Assembly (NCBI RefSeq): GCF_002953135.1
Contig: NZ_CP026372.1
Location: 3,707,501-3,771,500, forward strand
Direction of reading: 5' to 3'
Source of the DNA: Sphingobium sp. SCG-1
Lineage (GTDB): Bacteria; Pseudomonadota; Alphaproteobacteria; Sphingomonadales; Sphingomonadaceae
Length of the DNA: 64,000 nucleotides
Under the pieces are notes generated by a model. That model worked only from the letters and a program-made list of their open reading frames with translations. It had not been told where the DNA came from and searched no databases. Every line of letters starts with the position of its first letter. The first letter of the stretch is position 1. Positions 1 to 8,520 of the stretch are shown piece after piece. The position numbers were made by a program, and so were the translations under genes.

Positions 1-2
1 GT

Positions 3-683
3 CGCGACACCAATTCGGTTGCGGGCTTCGCGCAGGAGTTGGACGGCGTCGGCGTTGCCTGCGACATTACCAACGAAGCCGACCTTGCCGCCTTGGCGCA
101 GGCTGCTGTCGACCGCTTTGGCGGGCTGGACATTGCGCTCAACGCCACCGGATGGGGCTTGCTCAAGCCGTTTCTGGAAACGACAAAGGAAGAGATCGAG
201 AAGATCACCGCCCTTCAGTTCACGGGCGCGATCCTCTTCTATCAGGCAATGCTGCGTACCATGCGCGACGGCGGATCGCTGATCCAGATTTCATCCGCAA
301 CGGCTTCGATCATGCTAGAAGACCATGCCGCCTATATGGGCACGAAGGCGGGAGCGGATCATGTCGTTCGCTGCGTCGCCAATGAGTTCGGCCATCGCGG
401 CATTCGTGCGAACTCCATTGCGCCGGGCTTCACGATCACGCCAATGACGGCGAAAGCGGCGAAAAATCAGGCGATCATCGACGCCTTCAAGCGTGAATAT
501 CCGTTGGGCCGCGTCGGCACCAGCGACGACATTGCCGAAGCGGCAGTCTGGCTTGCGTCCGACGAGTGCTTCATGACTGGCCAAGTCCTGCAAGTGAATG
601 GGGGCCTGACCCTGCGCCGCAACCCGACCAACGCGGAAATCGGCGCAGCGGTGAAGGCCGCCCGCGCGGCGCAGGCCAGTTAG
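3..683 (+). CDS. SDR family oxidoreductase (5'-truncated by window edge)
   Basis: NAD(P)-dependent short-chain dehydrogenase/reductase. The frame is open to the first base of the window, so the glycine-rich cofactor motif and the true start lie upstream; the TTG at 39 is only an internal codon. Visible SDR landmarks are the NATG motif (NNAG position), the catalytic Ser in QISSATAS, the YMGTK active site and the PGFTITPMT loop. The C-terminal tail after VNGG carries an LRRNP segment that resembles the end of the SDR at 11676, so the two are probably related. It converges on the next gene with a 4-base overlap. The substrate is unknown; a role in oxidising a hydroxy intermediate of the island's pathway is inferred from context. 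Confidence 0.85.
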   Translation, partial: RDTNSVAGFAQELDGVGVACDITNEADLAALAQAAVDRFGGLDIALNATGWGLLKPFLETTKEEIEKITALQFTGAILFYQAMLRTMRDGGSLIQISSATASIMLEDHAAYMGTKAGADHVVRCVANEFGHRGIRANSIAPGFTITPMTAKAAKNQAIIDAFKREYPLGRVGTSDDIAEAAVWLASDECFMTGQVLQVNGGLTLRRNPTNAEIGAAVKAARAAQAS

Positions 684-1489
684 GTCGCACGCTGATCTGC
701 GATCACTGCCCGAGTCGCTTCCATGGCGCGGCGGGCGCGTTCGAAGGCGCTGCACCCCGACTTCTCTGCCCGATATTGCGGAATCTCCGCCTCGATGATG
801 ATCTCCCCTGACAGCGGAGCGAGGATGTCCGTTAAAGGAAAGGCGCCCTGCCCCGGCAGCGCCCGTTCCTTGATGGCCTCCCGCCATATGCCGCCTTCGT
901 CGATCTCCAGCGGTCCATCGGAAAGCTGCACTATCGAAACGAGATCGGCATTCTCCGCCACCGAGTCGACATAAGCGCCGTTGCGCATCAGGTGGAGCAC
1001 GTCGAGAACCAGCGTACCGCATCCGGCGTCCCGAATGATGGCAGCCGCAGTGCGGATGTCCTTCACCGCCGAAAAGGCGTTGAATTCCAATCCGGGGACG
1101 ACATCATATTCCGCCGCAAGCGCGCAAAATCGCCTGAAACGATCCACTGCGAGCGCGTGGTTGTCTATAGCGTGGATGTGAGTCGTCGCCCGCCTGGCTC
1201 CAATGGCCCGCCCGATCTCTAGCCCCTCCACGAGGTGTCGATAATTCCCATCATCCTCCAAAGGAAAAACTTCCAAATTTCCAACTGTCACACTGGTTTC
1301 AGCCAAGGCTTCCAGAAACACGTCAACGTCCTTACGCTCCAGCAGAGGGAAAAGCCCCCTCGCCTGCTCCGGCACATGCGTGAAGATCGTGACGTGGCTG
1401 CATTCCAGTTCGGCAGCCATCCTGACGAGTTCGACCGGTGTGGCTTCCAGCGCGTTCAGCGGGTGCAAAGAAAAGCGCGGCACGATCAT
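680..1489 (-). CDS. Sugar phosphate isomerase/epimerase-like TIM-barrel protein
   Basis: A 269-residue protein of the xylose-isomerase-like TIM-barrel superfamily (AP endonuclease 2 family). The strands GLEFNAF, LVLDVLHL and IIIEAEIP, with acidic and His residues at strand ends, fit the divalent-metal site of this fold. The start ATG at 1489 is preceded by AGGAG. It is transcribed divergently from the Rieske gene at 1569, and the gap holds operator copy A. Members of this family in catabolic clusters isomerise, epimerise or hydrolyse diverse substrates, so no reaction can be assigned here. Confidence 0.75.
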   Translation of the reverse strand: MIVPRFSLHPLNALEATPVELVRMAAELECSHVTIFTHVPEQARGLFPLLERKDVDVFLEALAETSVTVGNLEVFPLEDDGNYRHLVEGLEIGRAIGARRATTHIHAIDNHALAVDRFRRFCALAAEYDVVPGLEFNAFSAVKDIRTAAAIIRDAGCGTLVLDVLHLMRNGAYVDSVAENADLVSIVQLSDGPLEIDEGGIWREAIKERALPGQGAFPLTDILAPLSGEIIIEAEIPQYRAEKSGCSAFERARRAMEATRAVIADQRAT

Positions 1490-1503
1490 CGGCCACTCCT
1501 AAT

Positions 1504-1530
1504 AAAAAGACATTCATGATTGTTTTTATG
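1504..1530. promoter_or_regulatory. Operator-like dyad, copy A
   Basis: The core ACATTCATGATTGT (1510-1523) is flanked by an A-tract on the left and a T-tract on the right, giving an imperfect palindrome centred on CATG. It lies 45 bp before the Rieske ATG at 1569 and about 20 bp before the divergent start at 1489. The same motif recurs across the island. Binding by the TetR protein encoded at 12600 is inferred. Confidence 0.7.
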
Positions 1531-1568
1531 CGCCATCATGCTAGGGGAAGTCAATCAGGAGTGGAATA

Positions 1569-2789
1569 ATGGAACTGAACGCATTCTCGGTTGATCAGGT
1601 CAATGAGGCGATGGAATTCGAGCGCTCACGCAAGACGCCGCCCGAAGGCTTCCCCGCCCTGCCAGACATTCCCGGCAGGCGCTATGTCGACAAGGAATTT
1701 CTGACGCTGGAGCGCGAGCGTATGTGGGGCCGCGCCTGGCTCTATGCGGGTCATGTCGATCAGCTACCGAACAAAGGCTGTTGGTTCCTCTCCCGCAACA
1801 CCGGCTCCCCCGTCATCGTCGTCCGCGACATGCAAGGCGACGTCCGCGCCTTCTACAATACCTGCCAGCATCGCGGCGCGCCGCTCGTTACCGAAGATGC
1901 CGGAGAGTCGCGCGGCTTCGTCTGCGGTTATCACGGATGGAGCTACACGCTGGAAGGCAAGCTCACCGCCGTGCGCGACAAGCGCGACTTCGTCGACCTC
2001 GATTTTTCCTGCCGCTCGCTCGTCTCCGTGCGCTGTGAATTGCTGGGCAGCCTGATCTTCCTCAATGAGGATCAGGACGCGCAGCCGCTGATGGAGCATC
2101 TCGGTCCGATGGCGAAGGAGCTTGAGCAATATAAGCTTGAGGATCTGCGCATGGTCGACTCCCGCAGCTATGATGTGGGCTGCAACGTCAAGATCCTGCT
2201 CGATGCGTTTCTTGAGGTTTATCACATCAAGTCCATTCATCAGCACACGGTCGACCGCTTCCTCGACCATCGCGGCATGATCGTGACGCTCTGGCCCAAT
2301 GGCCACAGCCGGATGCTGACGCCCAACAGCCGCCCCGACTGGAAAGATCCGGGCACGCTGGGCATGCCCAAGATTCCGACGATCACCGAAGTGCCGGCGA
2401 ACAACAATGTGAGCTATCACATCTATCCGAACTTCGTGATGCCCGCGTCCGATAGCGGTATTCCGCTACTTCAGTTCTGGCCAACATCGGATACGACATG
2501 CCGCGTCGTTTCAAGCTGGATCGCGCCGGACTATGACCCGGAGCAACCTAGCGAGCGGTGGGACACGCGGCTCTCCAACTGGGAGCGCATTCTCTACGAG
2601 GATCTGCAATTCGCGCCGCAGATCCAGGAATCTTTGGAGAGTAAGGGTTTCCGGGGCATGCCGCTCAACTATCAGGAACGCCGCATTTATCATTGGCATG
2701 AGGAACTGGATCGCCGGATCGGCCTGAACCAGGTGCCGCCGGAAGCGCGCGTGGAGCAGGTTCTGTACGATCAGGTTGTGCGTGAGTGA
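1569..2789 (+). CDS. Rieske non-heme iron oxygenase alpha subunit (1 of 5)
   Basis: Catalytic subunit of a ring-hydroxylating or related Rieske oxygenase, 406 residues. The Rieske [2Fe-2S] ligands are C99-x-H101 and C119-x2-H122. The catalytic domain has LEVYHIKSIH with iron ligands H219 and H224, and Glu216 where naphthalene dioxygenase has its bridging Asp205. There is no beta subunit next to it, so an alpha-only (alpha3) enzyme is likely. The start follows TCAGGAGTGGAATA. It is the first gene of a probable three-gene unit with TesB and MaoC, behind operator copy A. Electrons would come from a ferredoxin such as the one at 33844. The substrate is unknown. Confidence 0.9.
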   Translation: MELNAFSVDQVNEAMEFERSRKTPPEGFPALPDIPGRRYVDKEFLTLERERMWGRAWLYAGHVDQLPNKGCWFLSRNTGSPVIVVRDMQGDVRAFYNTCQHRGAPLVTEDAGESRGFVCGYHGWSYTLEGKLTAVRDKRDFVDLDFSCRSLVSVRCELLGSLIFLNEDQDAQPLMEHLGPMAKELEQYKLEDLRMVDSRSYDVGCNVKILLDAFLEVYHIKSIHQHTVDRFLDHRGMIVTLWPNGHSRMLTPNSRPDWKDPGTLGMPKIPTITEVPANNNVSYHIYPNFVMPASDSGIPLLQFWPTSDTTCRVVSSWIAPDYDPEQPSERWDTRLSNWERILYEDLQFAPQIQESLESKGFRGMPLNYQERRIYHWHEELDRRIGLNQVPPEARVEQVLYDQVVRE

Positions 2790-2836
2790 CCATATTGCGG
2801 TCGATTTCTGCTTCGACACCTGACAAACAGCACGTC

Positions 2837-3739
2837 ATGGCCGACCAAGAAATCTACAATAACGACCCCGCCGTGGAACGCGACATGCTGTTCGCCCTCC
2901 ATGAAGTTGGACCCGACCGCTATCGCGCCGAGCCGATACCCAGCCGCCTGCTGCGCCTCTATGGCGGGCAGGTCGTGGCTCAGGCGGTTGCGGCGATCCA
3001 GAAGACCGCACCAGCGGATCGTTCGATCAACAGTTGCCATGCCTACTTCGTGCGCCCAGGCAGCATCGACCGGCCCATAGACTTCATCGTCAGCCGTGAC
3101 CGGGACGGCCAGAGCTTCTCCGCACGCCGCGTTAGCGTGGAGCAGGATGGCCAGATCATACTAACGATGGCTGCCTCCCTGCATGTGCATGAGGACGGTC
3201 CCGGCCATCAGTTCCCGATGCCGGACGTGCCCGGCCCCGAGGGACTGCGCTCTATGAGCGATTATATCGCCGAGGTGGGCGACTATCTTACCCAGAAGCA
3301 CTGGCCCTTCTGGCGCCGCAAGCATCTCTTCGACTGGCGACCGGTCGAGCCTTTCCGAATATTCAACGACGCGCCGGTATCGAGCGTCCGACACGTCTGG
3401 TTCCGCTTCGAAGGCACGTTGGGAGGCGATCCCGCGGAGCATCAGCGCTTTTTCGCCTATGTGTCGGACCTTCATATCCTCCACGCGGGACTATTGCCGC
3501 TCGGCGTCGGTTGGGCGGATGAGCATCTACAGACCGCAAGCCTCGATCATGCGATCTGGTTCCATGACCGATTCCGCGTCGACGAATGGCTACTCTATTC
3601 GCTCGACAGCCCTGCGGCGGCCGGAGCGCGTACATTGGGGCGCGGCGTTGTCCATACCGCCGATGGACGCCTCGTCGCGTCGGTCGCGCAGGAAGGGCTG
3701 ATCCGAATTTTGGAGACGCCCCGAGGTGATACGCTGTGA
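2837..3739 (+). CDS. Acyl-CoA thioesterase II (TesB-like)
   Basis: Double hot-dog acyl-CoA thioesterase that hydrolyses acyl-CoA to free acid and CoA. It shows the family signature in order: YGGQVVAQA near the N-terminus, then DLHILHAGLLP, SLDHAIWFHD, DEWLLYS and VAQEGLIR. The Asp (SLDH) and Gln (VAQEG) of the E. coli TesB triad are present, while the region of the E. coli Thr reads DSPAAAGAR. I chose the ATG at 2837 (300 residues) because the family match starts shortly after it. A GTG at 2786 overlapping the preceding stop (GTGA) would add 17 residues and allow translational coupling. It may release CoA from a dead-end or product thioester of the pathway. Confidence 0.85.
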   Translation: MADQEIYNNDPAVERDMLFALHEVGPDRYRAEPIPSRLLRLYGGQVVAQAVAAIQKTAPADRSINSCHAYFVRPGSIDRPIDFIVSRDRDGQSFSARRVSVEQDGQIILTMAASLHVHEDGPGHQFPMPDVPGPEGLRSMSDYIAEVGDYLTQKHWPFWRRKHLFDWRPVEPFRIFNDAPVSSVRHVWFRFEGTLGGDPAEHQRFFAYVSDLHILHAGLLPLGVGWADEHLQTASLDHAIWFHDRFRVDEWLLYSLDSPAAAGARTLGRGVVHTADGRLVASVAQEGLIRILETPRGDTL

Positions 3740-3760
3740 TGCAGGAAAAAAGGGTTCATT

Positions 3761-4273
3761 GTGACTAACGACACGCCCTTCGTGCCCGTAAAGCCCTACC
3801 GCACCTTTGAAGACCTCGCTGTCGGCGAATTTCGCAAATCGCGCGAGCGGCTGGTGACTCAAGAGGATATTCTGACCTTTGCGCGCGATTATGATCCGCA
3901 ATGGTTTCACAGTGACCCGGAGCTGGCGAAGGGATCGGTGTTCGGCGAGCTGGTCGCCAGCGGCATCCATGTGTTGGCGATGTGGCGGCAACTGGATCAC
4001 GAGATCAATTCGGATATCGATTTCGTGTGCGGCATCGGCTGGGACGAACTGCGCCTTCGCCGCGCCATCCGCGCGGGCGATGTAATCCATGTGACGTCGG
4101 AAATCACCGAACTGCGTCCCTCGCAGACTCGCGAGGACCGGGGCACTGCCCTCACCCGCTATGCAGTGGTGACGCAGACCGGCGAGGAGGCCGTGACCTT
4201 CACCAGTATCAACCTCGTCTACACACGGGCGGGGCGCGACAGGGCAGCGGCAAGTGCATCTGCCTCGGCATAG
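3761..4273 (+). CDS. MaoC-like hot-dog dehydratase
   Basis: Single hot-dog protein of the MaoC/hydratase-2 family, 170 residues, expected to hydrate an enoyl-CoA or dehydrate a hydroxyacyl-CoA. The catalytic segment reads ARDYDPQWFHSDP, with Asp45 and His50 spaced as in the (R)-hydratase motif, followed by a typical ASGIHVLAMW helix. The GTG start at 3761 has AGGAAAAAAGG upstream. It is third in the Rieske-TesB-MaoC unit. Its last 55 bases overlap the end of the convergent azoreductase-like gene, which gives the Ala/Ser-rich tail. Confidence 0.85.
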   Translation: MTNDTPFVPVKPYRTFEDLAVGEFRKSRERLVTQEDILTFARDYDPQWFHSDPELAKGSVFGELVASGIHVLAMWRQLDHEINSDIDFVCGIGWDELRLRRAIRAGDVIHVTSEITELRPSQTREDRGTALTRYAVVTQTGEEAVTFTSINLVYTRAGRDRAAASASASA

Positions 4274-4860
4274 GCGCGGTCCATCGCAGCGCTCACCTCG
4301 CACTCGCTTCCATATGTCGGACGAATATCGACGCGATGGATGTCAGTAACGCCGATGAAGCCGACCCAGTCGTTCAGGTAAGTCATCTGATGATCGAGTG
4401 CCGCCATTGGGCCGTCCGGTCGAATGTCCAACGCCCCTGACCCGATCACAATAGCAGTCCGCCCCGCCGCCAGACCTGTAACTCCGCCATCTTGAACGGT
4501 GAAGGTCATGCCCGGATGCGTGATAAGATCGATATAATGCTTGAGCGGATAGGGAACCCCGAAATTCCACATCGGCGCGCTGAACAACCACGCATCGAAG
4601 GACAGGAAATGGTCAATACGGGCGCGGATCGCATCCCACTGCGCAACGACATCCGGGGAAACCGCGTCCCCCGCGAGCAGTGCGTAGCGGCCCTCAATCA
4701 CCGTTCCGTCAAAAGGTGGAAGGTCCGCTTCGAAAAGGTTGAGAGTCTCGACTGTCGCCGGAGCGATCCCGTCGATCAGACGCCGGGCGACATCAGATGA
4801 TCGGGATCGTGGACCGCGTGGACTCGCCTCGATATGCAACAGCCGGGCGAACCTGCTCAT
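4219..4860 (-). CDS. FMN-dependent NADH:quinone reductase / azoreductase-like flavoprotein
   Basis: Flavodoxin-fold reductase of the AzoR/NQO family, 213 residues. Evidence is the N-terminal HIEASPRGPRSRS phosphate-binding loop and the signature PMWNFGVPYPLKHYID at the FMN/substrate site. Family members reduce quinones, azo bonds or other acceptors by two electrons from NAD(P)H. It is the last gene of a long leftward series starting at 12419, one base after the acyl-CoA dehydrogenase stop. Reduction of a quinone-type intermediate is plausible but not shown. Confidence 0.85.
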   Translation of the reverse strand: MSRFARLLHIEASPRGPRSRSSDVARRLIDGIAPATVETLNLFEADLPPFDGTVIEGRYALLAGDAVSPDVVAQWDAIRARIDHFLSFDAWLFSAPMWNFGVPYPLKHYIDLITHPGMTFTVQDGGVTGLAAGRTAIVIGSGALDIRPDGPMAALDHQMTYLNDWVGFIGVTDIHRVDIRPTYGSECEVSAAMDRAYAEADALAAALSRPARV

Positions 4861-4861
4861 A

Positions 4862-6022
4862 TCAGCGACGCTGATCGAAGCGGCGGCCCAGCATGGCCCC
4901 TGCGATATTCACTTTCTGAATATCGATCGCGCCGCCAGCAATGCCCCAGCCCCAGCTATCGCGCAGGCGGCGCTCCATCGGGAACTCCTTGGAATAGCCA
5001 TAGGCGCCCATCAACTGCATCGCGTCGCCGGTCACTTCACGCGAGATGGTGTTGGCGAAGCACTTCCCCGTCGAACTGTTGAGCACCGACGGCAGGCCAT
5101 CCTGCGCATTGACCGCCGCGCGCCAGATCAGCAGACGCGCCGCCTCGCACTTCATATGCATTTCGGCGAGCTTGATCTGCACGGCCTGGAACTCGGCGAT
5201 AGGCTTGCCGAACTGCTTGCGCTCCAGCACATATTGGGAGACGTCCTCCAACGCGCCCGATGCCTGACCCAGAGACATGGTGGCATTGCCGCACCGCTCC
5301 AAGTCGAACGCTTCCATAAGCTGCCTGAAGCCGCCCGCCGGCACGATGATGTTCTCGACCGGCACCTCGCAATCATCGAAGTTGAGGTCGGACGACGGGA
5401 TGCCACGGAAGCCCATGAGCTGTTCGGGCGGTCCGAAGCTTAATCCCGGCGTGCCGTTTTCCACCAGCACGGCGCCGATGGCCTTTGCGCCAGGATCGTC
5501 GGATAGACGGCAATAGACGACATAAGCATCCGCATGGCCACCACCCGAACACCACCGCTTGGTGCCGTTGATGATGACCTTGTCACCTTTTATGACGCCT
5601 CTGGTCTTAAGGTCGGTCAGCGCGCTTCCCGCATCGGGTTCGGACATGGAGACTGCGATGACCATTTCGCCTCGGCACACGGCGGGAACGACGCGCTTCT
5701 TCAGGCTCTCAGGCGCGAAATATTCGATGGCGCGTACAGGGCCGACCGAGGATTCGAAGATAGGGAACGCGACGGCAGACGAGATTTTGGCAAATTCCTC
5801 CAGCACGATCAGCGCCTCGATATTGCCAAGGCCCAAACCGCCCAGACCGGACGACACATTGATGCCAAGAAATCCCATTTCCGCATAGCGGTGGATCAGT
5901 TCATGACTTGGCGGCTTGTTGTCGCGTTCCAGCTCCGCAGCGATCGCGGGCAGTTCGGCACGCGCGAAATTGCGGGCCGCTGCCTGCAGTTCTTCCTGGT
6001 CAGGGGTCAACGAGAAATTCAC
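4862..6022 (-). CDS. Acyl-CoA dehydrogenase
   Basis: FAD-dependent acyl-CoA dehydrogenase of 386 residues with the full three-domain layout (FAD segment AVSMSEPDAGSA, KRWCSGGG). The usual medium-chain active-site stretch YEGT near the C-terminus reads IAGGAIDIQ here, so the MCAD-type Glu is missing. A DLER segment (Glu242) sits where isovaleryl-CoA dehydrogenase keeps its catalytic Glu, suggesting a base on the other helix and a branched or cyclic substrate. The GTG start has GGAGGATGAA upstream. It follows the E2 gene in the leftward operon by 51 bp. Confidence 0.9.
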   Translation of the reverse strand: MNFSLTPDQEELQAAARNFARAELPAIAAELERDNKPPSHELIHRYAEMGFLGINVSSGLGGLGLGNIEALIVLEEFAKISSAVAFPIFESSVGPVRAIEYFAPESLKKRVVPAVCRGEMVIAVSMSEPDAGSALTDLKTRGVIKGDKVIINGTKRWCSGGGHADAYVVYCRLSDDPGAKAIGAVLVENGTPGLSFGPPEQLMGFRGIPSSDLNFDDCEVPVENIIVPAGGFRQLMEAFDLERCGNATMSLGQASGALEDVSQYVLERKQFGKPIAEFQAVQIKLAEMHMKCEAARLLIWRAAVNAQDGLPSVLNSSTGKCFANTISREVTGDAMQLMGAYGYSKEFPMERRLRDSWGWGIAGGAIDIQKVNIAGAMLGRRFDQRR

Positions 6023-6073
6023 TTCATCCTCCCTTTGGGCGCTTTGCTATCAGCAGGGAGCGCCATATTTTGT

Positions 6074-7483
6074 TTAGAGCAGTTCGGGATGCTCGATCAG
6101 ATTGGCGAGCGCCGCCATGAAACGCCCGCCGTCCGCGCCGTCGATCGCGCGATGGTCGCAGGACAGTGACAAGTGGAATACGGGCACGATGCGGATCGCC
6201 CCGTCATCGTCGATCGGTTCCGGCCGCGCCGTGCCGACGGCCAGGATTGCGCCCTGTGGCGGGTTGATGATCGCATCGAACTGCTCGACCCCGAAGCCGC
6301 CCAGGTTGGAGAGGGAGAAGCTGCCTCCGCTGAACTCTTCCGGTTTCAGTTTGCCCGATTTCGCCCGTTGCGCGAGCGCCGCCATGACGGTGGAAATGTC
6401 GGAAACGCTGCGGCGGTCTGCGTTTGCAACGATGGGCGTGACCAGCCCCTTCTCTGTGGCGACGGCGACGGCGATTTCTGCGCTGTCGAACTCATGAATG
6501 TCGTTGCCGTGAACTTGAATATTGACCTGCGGCACTTCCATCAGCGCCAGCGCGCAGGCTTTGATCAGATAGTCGTTCACGCTGGGCCGCTGCCCTTGCA
6601 CTGCGGCGCGTAAGGCAAGCAGCCGATCCGCGCGAACGCGGCGGCGGACGTAGAAATGCGGGATCGTGCTCTTTGCCTCGGTCAAGCGACGCGCAATCGT
6701 GCGGCGCATGGACGACATAGGCTTGACCGTCACGCCCGCCGCAGAGGGAGCAATGGGCGAGGCAGCCAAGGGCGGTGGCGGGGGAGCAGGTTGTGCAGGC
6801 GGAACGATACGGGCAAGCACGTCGGCCTTGCGGATTCGGCCGCGCGGGCCTGAACCCTCTATCCCGGAGAGCGAAACATCGTGCATTACCGAGAGCCGCT
6901 TCGCCATGGGCGATGCAAATGCCCCGGTGTCGGGCGTCAGCGGGAACTGCCCGACCAGTGTAGCTGCCGCTGCAGGACGCGCGGCCTGATCGATATCCTG
7001 CGCCGTAATGCGCCCACCACGGCCTGATCCCTGAAGGGTCGCGACATCGACGCCAGCTTCCATGGCGCGGCTGCGAGCCACGGGGCTGATCAGCGCGTCG
7101 TCCGGAATGGCGACCTGAGCGGGCGCAGGTGGAGGTGGAGGCGCAACCACGGGCGCGTCATCGCCATCTGTGCCGAAACTTGTGTCTGCCTGCTTGAATC
7201 CTCCAACGATAGCATCGACCTCAGCCGGGCTGGCCTCGCCGCCATCGCTCAGCACGGCAAGCAGCGCGCCGACGGCATAGGTTCCGCCGGCCTCCGCCAT
7301 GATCCGCACAAAGCGACCGGGCGCTTCCGCCTCAACTTCGTTAGTGATCTTGTCGGTCTCGATCAGCGCGAGCACGGCGCCCTTTTCGAACTGGGCATTT
7401 TCCGCGACCATCCATTCGGCGATCGTGCCTTCGCTCATCTCGATGCCCCATTTGGGCATGGTGAACGGCTTCAGATTGGCCAT
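6074..7483 (-). CDS. Dihydrolipoyl acyltransferase (E2) of a 2-oxoacid/acetoin dehydrogenase complex
   Basis: Core acyltransferase that passes an acyl group from the lipoyl arm to CoA, 469 residues from MANLKPF. Domains in order: a lipoyl domain (residues about 3-80, modified Lys45 in ETDKIT), an Ala/Pro linker, a peripheral subunit-binding domain (about 132-165), a second similar domain (about 190-225), another Pro linker, and the catalytic domain (about 255-469) with CDHRAIDGADGG containing the catalytic His. Two E1/E3-binding domains in one E2 is less common. Genes for both E1 subunits lie directly upstream, but no E3 (lipoamide dehydrogenase) is present in the window. Confidence 0.92.
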   Translation of the reverse strand: MANLKPFTMPKWGIEMSEGTIAEWMVAENAQFEKGAVLALIETDKITNEVEAEAPGRFVRIMAEAGGTYAVGALLAVLSDGGEASPAEVDAIVGGFKQADTSFGTDGDDAPVVAPPPPPAPAQVAIPDDALISPVARSRAMEAGVDVATLQGSGRGGRITAQDIDQAARPAAAATLVGQFPLTPDTGAFASPMAKRLSVMHDVSLSGIEGSGPRGRIRKADVLARIVPPAQPAPPPPPLAASPIAPSAAGVTVKPMSSMRRTIARRLTEAKSTIPHFYVRRRVRADRLLALRAAVQGQRPSVNDYLIKACALALMEVPQVNIQVHGNDIHEFDSAEIAVAVATEKGLVTPIVANADRRSVSDISTVMAALAQRAKSGKLKPEEFSGGSFSLSNLGGFGVEQFDAIINPPQGAILAVGTARPEPIDDDGAIRIVPVFHLSLSCDHRAIDGADGGRFMAALANLIEHPELL

Positions 7484-7494
7484 GCCGCCACTCC

Positions 7495-8505
7495 TCAGCG
7501 AAAGGCGAGGAGTTGGCGAACCGCATCCTCGATCTTCTGGGGGGAAGGAACCCATGCGCGTTCCAGTTCGCGGGCGAACGGGATTGGCGAATGCGGGCCG
7601 GTAATCATCGCAGGCGGCGCTTTGAGGCTGGTGAAAGCCTTTGACGCGACGATCGCAGCGATGTCGGCGGCAAGGCTGCAGCGTGGCGGGCTTTCGTCCA
7701 CTACCACCAGCCGTCCGGTGGCCTCGACGGAATCAAGGATGGCTTCTTCGTCCAGCGGGCTGGTGGTCCGCAAGTCGATCAGATCGACGCCGATACCTTC
7801 CGCCGCCAGCTTGTCAGCCGCCTTCTCGCCGAAACCGACCATGCGGCCGCAAGTAACTACCGTGACGTCGCCGCCCTCGCGCACCATGCGCGCTTCGCCG
7901 AAGCGCTGGCGATGTTCGCCATCGGGCACTTCGCCCTTCACGCCGTACAGCGCCTTATGCTCGAAGAACATCACCGGATCGTCGCCACGCAGCGCTTCGG
8001 TCAACAGGCCCTTAGCGTCGGCGGGCGTCGCGGGAAGAACGACCTTCAGGCCGGGCATCGACGTCAACATGGCATAGACCGACTGGCTATGCTGGGCCGC
8101 CGCGTTCATGCCCGCGCCGTAGATCAGGCGCACGACCGCAGGGCACGTCGTCTTGCCGCCGAACATATAGCGGAACTTCGCCATCTGATTCCAGAGCTGG
8201 TCCAGGCTGACACCCACGAAATCGGCGAACATCAGCTCCGCGACTGGCCGTTTGCCCGCAAGCGCCGCGCCCGCCGCAGCGCCAATGATCGCACTTTCCG
8301 AGATCGGCGTATCGATGACGCGGTCCGCACCGAACTTGGCGAAAAGACCGGGCGTCGTGCCCCAGATGCCGCCGATGGCCTCCTGACCTCCGGCCGTACC
8401 CGCGCCGCCGACCACATCCTCGCCGAGCACGATGATGTTGGAATCGCGCTCCATTTCATCCATCAGCGTCTTGTTGATCGCCTCGCGGATATTCATGACT
8501 GCCAT
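7495..8505 (-). CDS. 2-oxoacid/acetoin dehydrogenase E1 component, beta subunit
   Basis: Thiamine-diphosphate-dependent E1 beta subunit of 336 residues (AcoB/PdhB type). Recognisable segments are LGEDVVGGAGTAGG, DTPISESAIIGAAAGAAL, FADFVGVSLDQ and the C-terminal transketolase domain with VTCGRMVGF and VVVDESPP. It forms the alpha2beta2 E1 with the gene upstream and decarboxylates a 2-oxoacid, or cleaves acetoin, onto the E2 lipoyl arm. Spacing is 15 bp to E1 alpha and 11 bp to E2, so these three are surely co-transcribed. The size resembles acetoin dehydrogenase, but the true substrate is open. Confidence 0.92.
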   Translation of the reverse strand: MAVMNIREAINKTLMDEMERDSNIIVLGEDVVGGAGTAGGQEAIGGIWGTTPGLFAKFGADRVIDTPISESAIIGAAAGAALAGKRPVAELMFADFVGVSLDQLWNQMAKFRYMFGGKTTCPAVVRLIYGAGMNAAAQHSQSVYAMLTSMPGLKVVLPATPADAKGLLTEALRGDDPVMFFEHKALYGVKGEVPDGEHRQRFGEARMVREGGDVTVVTCGRMVGFGEKAADKLAAEGIGVDLIDLRTTSPLDEEAILDSVEATGRLVVVDESPPRCSLAADIAAIVASKAFTSLKAPPAMITGPHSPIPFARELERAWVPSPQKIEDAVRQLLAFR

Positions 8506-8520
8506 GGTGTCCGCTTCCTC

